Positions 53,689 through 64,000 of a stretch of DNA of 64,000 bases are shown piece by piece (positions within the stretch are counted from its first letter, which is position 1; every line of letters starts with the position of its first letter). This stretch comes from Orbilia blumenaviensis. Its lineage: Eukaryota; Ascomycota; Orbiliomycetes; Orbiliales; Orbiliaceae. The position numbers and the translations under genes were made by a program. A model generated the notes under the pieces. It did no database searches. It worked only from the letters and a program-made list of their open reading frames with translations, and was not told where the DNA came from. The DNA lies in assembly GCA_036872755.1 (NCBI GenBank), contig JAVHNS010000011.1, positions 1,768,566-1,832,565 of the forward strand, written 5' to 3'.

Positions 53689-54030
53689 GCCCGACTGCAG
53701 TATTGCAGGAAGATTAGGGTTGAACCAGCGCGAGGCGCGATCCATACCTACCAAAAAATATATTATTTTTAATAAATTTAAAAAAAAAAAATTTTAAAAT
53801 TTTCTTATATAAATTTGTATAAAATTTTTTCAAATCTTAGTATTTTTTTGGTTTTAGCACTCTTGTAGTCTTATCAAAACTAGATTTTTGTTTATAAATT
53901 GGGTTTTATTTTTAAAATTTAAACATCTTTTGGTTATAAGTGAATATGCACTATTATTATTAGTGAGATCAGGTATGATCTACTAGTAGATGCTGCAGCT
54001 GGGTTTAAGTGCTGCGCAGCGGCCTCCTAG
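53689..54030 (+). mobile_element. Helitron-like element H9, short
   Basis: 342 bp, GCCCGACTGCAGTATTGCAG to GCTGCGCAGCGGCCTCCTAG then TT, nested in P1. A large internal deletion relative to H5. Confidence 0.65.
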
Positions 54031-54932
54031 TTTTTATTTTATTATATTCTTAATATTGATATTAATTTTTTATTTATTATTTTAAAAATTTTTTATTTAA
54101 AAAAAAATTAAATTATAAAATAATAATTATATCAATTACTTGAATATAAATCTATAAAATACAAAAATATTTAAAAATAAAAAAAAATTAGATATTTGCT
54201 TTTTTTAATAATTATAATTTGTGAATTAAAATAATTTTACATAATAAATTAATATAATTTTTTTTTTAAAATTTCAAATATTAAATAATATAAATCCAAC
54301 ATTTTTCTATTTTTTAATAATATAATATTTTATAAATACTTTAATATAAATAATATTAATAAATTTTTTAAATTTAAATTCTTTAATTACTACATTTTTA
54401 TACCTTAAATATTTGTTAGTTTTTGTTTTATAAATGATAATATAATAATTAAATAATTTAATATTAAAAACTTAAAAATAGTATGTAGAATATAATGGAA
54501 AATAAAAAAAGATTATTTTATTATTTAAATAAAAATTAATAAAATTTATAATAATATAAAAACTATAATTATTAAAAATTAACAAATATTTCAAACTTTT
54601 TAATAATTTATAAAATCATTAATTAAAAATAATTTTTTAATTAAATTATAAAAAAAGGTTTATTAGTAATATTTTTATTATTAATATTTTAGAGTTATTT
54701 TTTTTTTTTTTTATAATTGAAATATTAGTTGAGAATGTGAATTTTGTTAATATAAATAATTAGTAGGGGTAGGATTTCTTAGTTGCTGATATTTAATTAT
54801 TATTACATTTTTTTTATTAACATTATCAATGCAGAATTTTTGTTTTTTAGAAAATATAAATCTAATAATAATTTTAAATTTTTTAAAACCAATTATAAAT
54901 TGTTTTTCATTTATATTCTATATTTTTTTAAA

Positions 54933-55256
54933 CTAGACGGCTGCTCCGCAGCACGCAAACCCGACTGACTGCCCATCATCCACATCTATGTTGTGTGTTG
55001 TGTGTTGTGTTGATTTCGCTTTTACAGTTCTTGATCTTGTAGATCAAACAAATCAACTCAAATTATCGCACGAGATTGGGTGGAGCGCTGAGCGCGCCAA
55101 GACTTGAAAATCCCCATACAAATTTGTATGGGCGAAACTTGTCGAAAATTTTTAAGTATGCTAAAAACAACATATTCCTTGGACCGACTTTATAGGAAAA
55201 CTCCACACAACCCTCGCACTCGGGAGTTCAATTTCAACCCTCCTTGTCAGTCGGGC
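54933..55256 (-). mobile_element. Helitron-like element H10, subfamily B, little mutated
   Basis: 324 bp, CTAGACGGCTGCTCCGCAGC to CTTGTCAGTCGGGC, nested in P1. Mixed base composition throughout, a GTGTGTTGT repeat at about 54987-55010 and the CCATACAAATTTGTATGG palindrome at about 55115. The least RIP-affected sequence in this part of the block. Confidence 0.68.
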
Positions 55257-57051
55257 ATAAAATTTTATACTTTTTAATTGTTTTTTTATAAAAACAAAAT
55301 TAATTTAATATATTGTTAATATTCTTTACTTTTTTATATTTAAACTTCAATAAACAATTATAAATAATAATTAATTTAAAATAATAATATAAAAATTTAT
55401 AAATTTAATTTTTTTCTAATAATTTACCTACTATATTCTCCACCATTACTTATAATATATTATAATTTAAAGAAAACTTAAATTTTCATAAATCTTTTAT
55501 ATATATTACTAATATCATTTCTTCAACTAAAATAAATAATTAATTATAGAAATGAAATTAACAATCATCCCAAACAATACATTTAACAAATTAATATTTT
55601 AATATTAATTTTAATACATTTTTACTGCATATTTCATAAATATTACTATTTCTTCTTTCAATACTAACTAAATTCTTTCTTTTTTCTTTAAATCTTTGTC
55701 ACAATATTGAATTAATACTATTCTTAATAATTGCAAAAGATCCCCCCTTTGATTTTAAGCAAAAGTTGATAAATTTTGATAATGAATATAAAAAATAATA
55801 AATCTATAAAAAAAAAATAGAATTCTTTGAAGGTAATAAAGGTTGGGGAATAAAACCAGTTCTAATGTGGTTAACATCTCGTGTTGTGGGTATATCTCGC
55901 GGATGGGTCGAAAACGTTAATAAATAATTTATTTAAAAATATATATTTAAAAAATTTTATTATACTTATTTAATTTATATTAATTTTATATTATAAAATT
56001 TTAAATTTTATTTATATAAATAAAATTTTTTGAATTAAAAAAAAAATTTTATAAAATATTTTGAATTAAAAAAAAAAATTTATAAAATATTTAAGTAATA
56101 AAAAAAATTTTATAAAATTTTTTTTTAATTTTTTGATTATATTTTATACAAATTACAATAATAATAAAATTTTTATTTTTAAAATTTATGTAAAAATATA
56201 ATTTTTATAAAACTTAAAAAAAAATTAAATTTAATATATATATTGTTGACAAAGAATTTATAAATAATATAATTATTATAATTATATAATTTAAAATTAA
56301 TTAAATTTTAAATATTTAAATTATTACGTAAGTGTATTATTTTTATTATTAAATATATTGAATATAAATATATTAAAATTTAAAAATAAGCTTTTTTTAA
56401 AAAATATTACAATATTTTTTTTTATATTAATAATAAATTTTATAAAATTAATTTTATAAAAAATTAAAAAATATATTAGAAAAAAATTAAAAATATTAAG
56501 TTTTTCATAATTTATAAATATATAAATAAAATAAAACACATTACTTTAAAATACTAAAAAATTACTCTAAATTATTATTTTTATAAAAAAAATCTATTAA
56601 ATATAAAATTTTATAATTATATTTTTATTTTTATAATTTTCATTATATAATTTATATATTAAAAATTTTGATTATATTTAATTTATTTTAAATAAATAAT
56701 TTATTTTTTTTAATTATAAAAAATATTTTTACTAATATTTTTTTATAATTTTTATTTGATTTTTAATTTATTAAAATATATATACTTAAGTATTATTTAA
56801 TTTAATATTAATTATTAAAAAAAATTCTAAAATATAAATGAAAGAATATATATTATTATATTATTAATATTAAATATATTATTAAATATAATTTAATTAA
56901 AAAATAAATAAAAAATACTAACTTTATAAAAAATTTATTAATTATTTTTTTTAAAAAAAATATAATTTACATTAATTATATTTAAAAATATATTACCTTT
57001 ATTAAAAATTTGCATATATTAAAAATTAAATTTAATATTTAAAATATAAAA

Positions 57052-57392
57052 CTAGGAGGCTGCTGCGCAGTACTCAAGCCTGACTGCAGCATCTTGATTA
57101 TGAAATGAAAAATATTGTATATTTTTTGAAATAAAATAAGAATTATAATTTATAAAAAAGATTTTTGTTATATATAATAATTTATATAATAAATAATATA
57201 ATAATTATATAATAATCAGTCTAATAATTATATAATAATTAATATGATAGCTAATATAATATAATAATTATTATAATCATTAATATAATAATAATTTTGG
57301 TGAGATTTTATATGTGTTACGTGATTATTTTCGACGTTAAAACTATTTTTTAATTTTTTCTTAATTTAATTTAATTCAAATTTTAAATTTTG
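57052..57392 (-). mobile_element. Helitron-like element H11, right half only
   Basis: CTAGGAGGCTGCTGCGCAG start, then family sequence up to the first CACGTG-module site (gttacgtg, about 57318) and aattttgtg, where it stops. The left terminus is absent. Confidence 0.6.
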
Positions 57393-58061
57393 TGTAGTGT
57401 TGAACATGGAATGGAAGATTTTTATTCCATATTATACCATTTTACATAGTAAATTATAAAAAAAAAATATTAAATATAATAATAAAATGTTAATATATTT
57501 TTTTATTTTTTAGTAATATGTATATGGTAAGAAATAATAAAAATTATATTTTAAATTAAATAAAAAAATTTTATAAATCTTAATAAGAATATTTTTTTAT
57601 TAAATAATTAAAATTTTACTTTTTGTCAGATGTACAGAACAAAACAGTGTCACACATAGAGAACAGTCTGTAGTCTGCATACGGCAAGGCTTAGCCTATG
57701 CCAAACCCTTTATTCACTATTTAGCCAAATGGAGGCTGTTATTCTATAGACAATACAGAGTATACATTCTATATATAATATATAATTTATAATATATATT
57801 ATTTTAATATATTATCAATATTAAGTTTTTTAAAAAAAATTATCTAAATACTTGTATTTAAATAAAATAATTATAATTTATAAATTATAAATTATTATTT
57901 TAACCCTTATTTAATACATTATTTATATTGTCAAAATGATAAAATAATTTGAATTAATTATTTATTTAAAAATATTTGAATTAATGAATGATAAGGTAAA
58001 TTATATTGGAAATAAAAAATTAAAAATTATTTTAAAATATATATTTAAAATAATTATTAAT

Positions 58062-58092
<31 letters not shown>

Positions 58093-58414
58093 ATATTAAA
58101 TTAAAAAAATTTTAGTAATTTAAATTATAAATGGAAATTTGTAAATTAAATTTTAATTGAGTTAATAGATTGAAAAATAAATAAATATTTATAAAACAAT
58201 AAGATAATTAATATTTTAAAGTATATTATTGACTTTTATGGTTGAAAATGATATAGAATATAATGTAGGAAAAAAAAATTAGATTATAAAAATGCTCTTT
58301 TTTTAAAATATTGAGGAAGATTTAATAATTTAGTTTAAAATAATAAAATTATATATTAAAAAATTTATAAAATAATACATATTTAAGGTTATTAAATATT
58401 TTATAAGTAATATA
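57393..58414. other. AT desert with a GC-containing patch
   Basis: Begins tgttgaacatggaatggaag, possibly an LTR-type TG start that truncates H11. A patch of near-normal composition lies at 57628-57775 (gtacagaacaaaacagtgtc ... caaatggaggctg). It has no open frame and I did not recognise it. Confidence 0.4.
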
Positions 58415-59934
58415 CATCAGGAAAAAAACACAGTTCCATCGCGCTCCATTCTGCCCATCTTAAGGCACTTAAGACACTTTGGAGCTTAAAGAACATTATT
58501 TTTTAAATAAAACCTATTCCATCCAATAGAACCTATTCCATCCAATAAAAGATTTTTTATTGTATTAAATGGTTTTTATTATATTAAAAGGTTTCTATTT
58601 TAAAAATAGATTTTTATTCTATAAATAAATTTCTATCTTATGAATAGATTTCTATTTTATGAAATATTATTTATTGGAAGGGATTAAATACTGTTTATAA
58701 AAGATTGATATACGATTGGTTTAAAAAATAATATAATAATTTTAAAAATTTAAAATAAATTAATTTTTACCCCTAAATATTTAAAATTTTTAATTCCACT
58801 GATACGCGTTTTAAAAATTTAAAAAAATATATATAAAACCATAACATCATCACATTATATTATTATTATAATTATTATAAAAATTAAAAATTTGAATTTT
58901 AAATAAAAAAACTTTATAATAAATAAGAAAAAAAATTATATTAATTTTTATTGGTTTATAAAATTTTAATAAATTTTTTATTAATTTAAATTAATTTATT
59001 ATTAAATTTTATAAACTTTATATCAACTTTCTTAATATTAATAATATTTATTAATCCAATATTTTTTTTAATTATTAATATTAAAATATTTTTAAAAATA
59101 TTTAATTTTCATTTAATTAATACTAATGAAAATATTATAATATTATTTTAATATATTATTTAATAATTATTTTAAAATTTAAGGAATAATATATATTAAT
59201 TTAAAATAATATTATATTAATTTAAATTTATAATAAATAAAAACATAATTTTTATATTAATTATTTAAAAATTTTAAAATATATTTTAAATCCACAATAC
59301 TAATTTTCAATTATATTAAAATTAATTATAAAATTATTATTATTTAATAAATTATTAAATTATTAATTTTAAGATATAAATTTGGATTTTTAATTTAATA
59401 ACTAATAAAATTATTACAATAATACCAAATTAAAATTTAAAAAATAACTAAAAAATAAAAAAAATAATAATATAAAAACCTAAAAAAGATTAATAATAAA
59501 TTATAATTTATATTTTAAAATTCTTTTTTTTGATAAAAACCTATTTTTTTTAATAAATAATTAATATAATTAGTTCAAATTTATTTAATATAAAATAAAA
59601 CATATTTATATTTTATAATTTTTTAAATTATATTTATAAAATAATTTTAAAAATTTAAAATATATTATTTAATTTATATAAATATTAATTTTATAAAAAA
59701 AATAAATATAAAATTATAAGAAATAAATATTTACTTTTAAATATTATAAATATTTTTAATATTTAAATATAAAATTATAAGAAATAAATATTTACTTTTA
59801 AATATTATAAATATTTTTAATATTTAAATATAAAATTTTTATAATATAAAAAATATTAAATTTTTAAGAAAAAATATTAAAATATTTAATATATATTAAT
59901 AAAATATATTTTATTTTATAAAAGATTTATAATA
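58415..59934 (+). mobile_element. CATCAGG-ended long element, copy D2 (left part)
   Basis: CATCAGGAAAAAAACACAG start, parallel to D1 (25896-27390) with fewer mutations near the end (cgcgctccattctgcccatc). A 64-bp tandem duplication (ataaattataagaaataaat-type) lies at about 59700-59830. A possible right end (GTGTTTTTTTCCTGATA) is at 63306-63322, which would make a 4.9-kb element, but the flanks do not match. Confidence 0.5.
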
Positions 59935-60434
59935 AAAAATAAAAAAAATAATATATAAAATTATAAATTATAAATTAATAATATTATTAATAAAAAATTT
60001 TATTTTTTAATTATATTCTTATAATAATTTTTTATATATTTAATATAATTTATTTTATTAATTTTTTTAATAATAAAAAAATCTAATTAATATATTTTTT
60101 AATTAAAAATTTTAATTTAAAATATAAAAATTAATTTTTTAATTATATATGAATATTATTTACTTTATTATTTATTATATTTTAAAAAAAATTTATTATA
60201 ATTTATAAAAACAAAATTAATTAATTTTAAAAAACAAAATTTTATAAAATAATTTTTAATTTTTTTGAATAAATTTATTGGTTTTAATTAAATAAATAAA
60301 TAATAAATTATATAAAATATATTAATTTTTTTAAAATAATTTTTAAAACTTATTTTATTTATACAATACCTATGACAACTTTTCAAGATTTTGATTAAAT
60401 TTTTAAATATTTTAAAAAAATTATATATTTTATA

Positions 60435-61772
60435 CTTTTGAGGAAAAGAGTGGTGCAGGGCAACTGTGAAACAATTGTTGTAAAACTAGTAAATTGTTTT
60501 TTTGGTTTTTAGCGGTTGTATGATAGTTAATTTTTTGTGAGTTAATTGATTTTAATTGTTATTTAATAGTTGAATAACTAGATTACACTGTTAAATAATT
60601 GTTGTAAATTGTTGGTAAACTATCAAATTAGTTGCTGCTACAGTTGTTGAATGGTTGCTGTATGGTTGTAGTATAGCTGTTGCATGGCTGTTGCACGGTT
60701 GTTGCACTATTATTGCACGATTTTATTGATTTACGGCGATCACAACACAAAATTTACAGCAGATCATTTAATAAATTAATAGAACAGTTAATAGAACAGC
60801 TAGTTAGTAGAACAGCTAGTAGAACAGCTAGTAGAACAGCTAATAGAACAGCTAGTAGAACAGCTAGTAGAACAGCTAGTAGAATAGCTAGTACGGCAAC
60901 TAGCACGGTAGTTAAGATAGCAATTAGTAAAGCAGCTAGAAAGGTAACTAGTGAAGGACTTAGCATATTGGCAGCTAGTATGGCAGCTAACACAGCAGTT
61001 ATTATAGCAGCTAGCATGGCAGTTAGCAAAGTAGCTAGTAAGGCAGCTAGTGGAGGACTTAGCAAGTTAGCAGCTAGCACGGCAGCTAGTAAGGCGGCTA
61101 GTGGAGTACTTAGCAAGTTAGCACGGCAGCTAGTTAGTGAGGTAGCTAGCTTGTAAGACAATAGAATAATGATAGATTAAAAAAGAAGTCAAAAATAAAA
61201 TAATAAATTAATTGGGAATAATTTTAAAAATAAATTTTAAAGTTTTTTTTGCATGTATCACGTAACCAATTTGCATACAAAAATTAAATTAAATTGAAAT
61301 TAAATAAAAAAAAAGAGTTTTATTACCAAAAACAATCACATGACTAACTAATAAAATTCACAATTGAAAAATTTAAAATAATTAAAATAATTAAAATAAT
61401 TAAAATAATTAAAATAATATAAAAAACCGTTTTAAGAACCATAACAACAACCGTCAGAAAACTATAATTTTATAATAGCAAAAACTAATAAAAATTAATA
61501 ATTAAAATTGTTATATAATTATTATAAAACAACTACCAAACTAATAAAAAACAATTAAAAAAATGGTTCTTTTAATAAATTGCTATTAATTATTAAGATA
61601 GTTTTAAAATAATTTTAATACTATTAATTTATGGTTTGGTAACTATTGCAAAACTATTAATAAATCTACTACATAGCAGTTATTATAACCGTGAATTCAC
61701 AATGGCTAAACTAGCGACAAACCACCCAACCATTGTCTAATAGTTGTTCAACCTCCAGCTTTGTCTCAAGAG
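60435..61772 (-). mobile_element. TA-flanked non-autonomous DNA transposon, copy T2
   Basis: Inverse copy of T1, 1338 bp, CTTTTGAGGAAAAGAGTGG to CCAGCTTTGTCTCAAGAG, flanked by TA at 60433-60434 and 61773-61774. E1 at 33462-33463 has a single TA at the same place. Contains the minisatellite and the CACGTG module (61259, 61337). Confidence 0.78.
60781..61156. repeat. 12-bp minisatellite, AGAACAGCTAGT units
   Basis: Regular 12-mers at 60781-60890, then diverged GCTAGYAN-type units. Open on both strands (Ala/Ser/Arg or Leu/Ala/Val repeats) only because the period is a multiple of three. Confidence 0.8.
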
Positions 61773-62558
61773 TACTAAATGATTAAAAAACAATAATAAA
61801 TTTGTAAAAATAAAATTATAATTAAAAAAATAATTAATTTAACCAAAACCTTTTTAAATCTTAATATTATTATAATAGATTTATATAAATTTAATTTTTT
61901 ATATTATATTTGTTTAAAAATAATAAAATATTTTATAAAATAAATAATAAAACTTTTAAAAAAATATAAAAAAATTAAATTTTTTAATAAAATTTAAATT
62001 ATTATATTGTTATATTTTAAATTTTAATTATTTTAAAAAAACTATATATAAATTTTATAATAGTAAGCTAAAAAAATAAGATTTATTATTAAAATTTTTA
62101 TTATTATTTTATTAAATATTTTAAGAAATTTATTAAATTATAAATAATTTATATTTATTTAAGTAATTATTTATATAAATATTTTTATAAATTTTATTTT
62201 GTATTTTAATTGTTTTTTATATACTAAATAAATACTTTTAAATATATAATATTAATTACAAAAATTTAATAATTTAAAAAATATTTTTAAAAATTTGAAT
62301 AAAATTATCACAAATTAAAATAAAAATTAAAAAATTTATATTAAATAAAAAAATTATTAAAAAAAATAATAAAACATTTTTAAAAATCTTTAATAATAAT
62401 AAACTTTTTTTTATAATAATTTTAAATTTTTATTATTATTATATTATGTTTTTAGAAAATCAAATAAGTTTTTTCTAAATAAAATATTTTAATTTTATTA
62501 AAATGTATTTGATAGCATATTTTATTAATATTATAAAAAAGTTTAAATAATTAAATAT

Positions 62559-64000
62559 TTAATCAATAAAAATAAAAAAGATTTTTTATATTAAATAATT
62601 TAAAAAAAGATAAGTATAATTTAATCATAAAAATACATATATTTAAATAATAAAATATAAATTTTAAAAATATTAATTTAAAATAAATTTTTTTCATTTT
62701 TAATAATTAAAAAAAAATGGGGTTATAATTGATAAATTTAAAAAGATTTATTTAAATATATTATTAATTTAATAAAAATATAAATAATATTAAATAAATA
62801 AATTTAAAATTAATAATATATTTAATTTTTTTAATTAAATTATTATTAATATTAATAAAAGTATAATTAATTTAATTAAATTAATATCCTCTGATCAATT
62901 ATAAAAAAAAAAAATATTAATTTTATCAAAATATTATTTTAATCTATAATATTTTGAATTTAATCTATTTAATATATTATAAAATTATTTATATTTTTTA
63001 AATATTTATATTTTTTAAATATTTATATAAATTTTAATATTTAAAATAAAATTTATTTTTATAAAAAAAATTATAATAACAAAAATAATATAAAATTAAA
63101 TATTATTATTAATAATAAATTTAATATCAAAAAAAATTTTAAATTTTAAATAAAAATCAATATAAGTCTTTATTAATTTTATTATAATATTAAATAAATT
63201 TATTATAATAAAATATAATTAATTATAATGGAGTTTAATAAAACATAATAGATTGTAATAAAATTTAACAAAAAGGTGTTCCATTTAATAATATTAAGGA
63301 GATGTGTTTTTTTCCTGATATTATGTGAAATAATAAAATATTTTAAAAAAAAATATTACTTATTTATTTATTTTGTATTTATTAACTTTTAAAATAAATT
63401 ATAAAATTTTAAAATAAAATATAAAAAGTTAGTATATTATATAATTATCAATTATTTTAACAAAATAAAAAAGTTAATAAATAAATATATTAGTATAAAT
63501 TTTTTATTATTATTTAAAAATAAAAATTTATTATATTTTATTTTTACAAAATTTTAAAATATAAATAATAAAAAAATTTTATAATTTATTAATATATTTA
63601 AAATAATAAATATTAATAATAAAAAAAATATATGTATATTAATTATTATTAAATATTTAAAAATATTCTATTATTAATAAAAAATAAATTAAATATTTTA
63701 TATTTGTGTAAAAAAAATTAATAAATAAATTATAACTAGTTATTTAATACTTTATTAATAATTTATATTAATTTATTAGTTATTTAATAATTTATAAAAC
63801 ATAAATATTTTTTAATAAAAATTAAATTAAATATAATAAAATAATTACTTAAAAAAAAATCAAAAAGAAATCTTAAATAATAAAATAACTTAAAATCTAA
63901 ATAATATACTATATATAATAATAATATTTATAATATAAAAAATTATAAAATATTTTAAGCTAACAATAACCAAAACTTTTTTATACAAAAAAAATTAAAA
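62559..64000. other. AT desert at the right edge
   Basis: A and T almost only. One M-type right end (gatgtgtttttttcctgata, about 63302-63322) is visible. No gene is present. Confidence 0.45.

Larger units (their letters stand above)
53270..55916. mobile_element. TTAA-flanked DNA transposon relic P1 with 42-bp inverted ends
   Basis: Ends CGTTTTCGACCCATCCGCGA are inverted at both sides over 42 bp with two mismatches. TTAA lies at 53266-53269 and 55917-55920, and the L2 (40487-40490) and A2 (49930-49933) paralogues have a single TTAA there. A TTAA duplication is known for piggyBac and Kolobok elements; the terminal bases do not match the classic piggyBac CCY start, so the superfamily is open. 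Inside are H9 and H10 and no open frame. Confidence 0.75.
52611..57051 (+). mobile_element. Internal fragment of an L2-family element (A3), split by P1
   Basis: 52611-53269 parallels L2 at about 39830-40490, and 55917-57051 parallels L2 at about 40487-41640. The intervening 2.6 kb is the TTAA-flanked element P1. The right end is cut by H11. A3 overlaps A2 in L2 coordinates, so they come from two separate insertions. Confidence 0.65.
59935..62558 (+). repeat. Dispersed repeat E2 (pair of 32947-34118), interrupted by T2
   Basis: 59935-60434 and 61775-62558 together reproduce E1. The two copies serve as empty or filled sites for T2 and for the flanking sites of H3 and H4. Confidence 0.65.

Noticed and set aside
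53270..55916. P1 as a retroviral or LTR element because of its length
   Set aside because: The termini are inverted, not direct, and the target duplication is TTAA.
60781..61156. Possible CRISPR-like array
   Set aside because: Units are contiguous 12-mers without spacers, in a eukaryotic transposon.
11140..64000. The AT block as mitochondrial DNA inserted in the nucleus
   Set aside because: No cox, cob, nad, rRNA or tRNA remnant is visible, and the block is made of LTRs, inverted-end elements and paralogous repeats with transition-type decay.

Overview
The window looks like part of a filamentous ascomycete (Pezizomycotina) nuclear chromosome. The evidence is protein genes with many short GT-AG introns (53-136 nt, and 299 nt in one 5' leader), microexons of 19-31 nt, fungal-type protein sequences, and next to them a block of more than 50 kb whose GC has been stripped by C-to-T and G-to-A transitions in repeats, the signature of repeat-induced point mutation (RIP). 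The species cannot be named from sequence alone; the high intron density suggests a lineage that kept many introns.

Gene block, 1 to about 11.1 kb, ordinary GC. The 3' part of a mitochondrial i-AAA protease (YME1 type) runs on the + strand and converges on four minus-strand genes: glycerol kinase (10 exons), ribosomal protein eL8 (start codon alone in exon 1), a membrane-anchored paraoxonase/arylesterase-like protein, and a type II membrane FUT8-like glycosyltransferase. The last, nearest the AT-rich block, carries an in-frame TAG that splicing does not clearly remove. Unrelated housekeeping genes, no operon logic. For all but the first gene I could join the exons by hand, and the joined lengths are multiples of three.

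AT-rich block, about 11.1 to 64 kb, gene-free. It is a nest of transposable elements erased by transitions, leaving GC only at element ends, in short elements and in simple repeats. Elements that can be delimited: (i) LTR element L2, 38157-46951, with two 566-bp LTRs and a 5-bp TAAAT duplication, plus two internal fragments of the same family (49530-51467 and 52611-57051); (ii) an older LTR pair at 11364 and 19271; (iii) about a dozen copies of a short family (H) with asymmetric terminal inverted repeats, a 3' hairpin and T^T insertion, like non-autonomous Helitron-like (HLE2/Helentron) elements; (iv) two 1.3-kb TA-flanked elements (T) carrying a 12-bp minisatellite; (v) a 2.6-kb TTAA-flanked element (P1) with 42-bp inverted ends; (vi) CATCAGG-ended MITE-like elements (M) with 2-bp flanking duplications. 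Paralogous segments within the window act as empty sites and confirm several insertions to the base.

The main unexpected observations are a shared module of about 160 bp, with two CACGTG palindromes 76-80 bp apart, inside two otherwise unrelated transposon families; mirror-image RIP in the two LTRs of L2; strand-asymmetric base loss; and a long CpA-containing hexamer array untouched by RIP. The block as a whole is a candidate AT-isochore or regional centromere/pericentromere.
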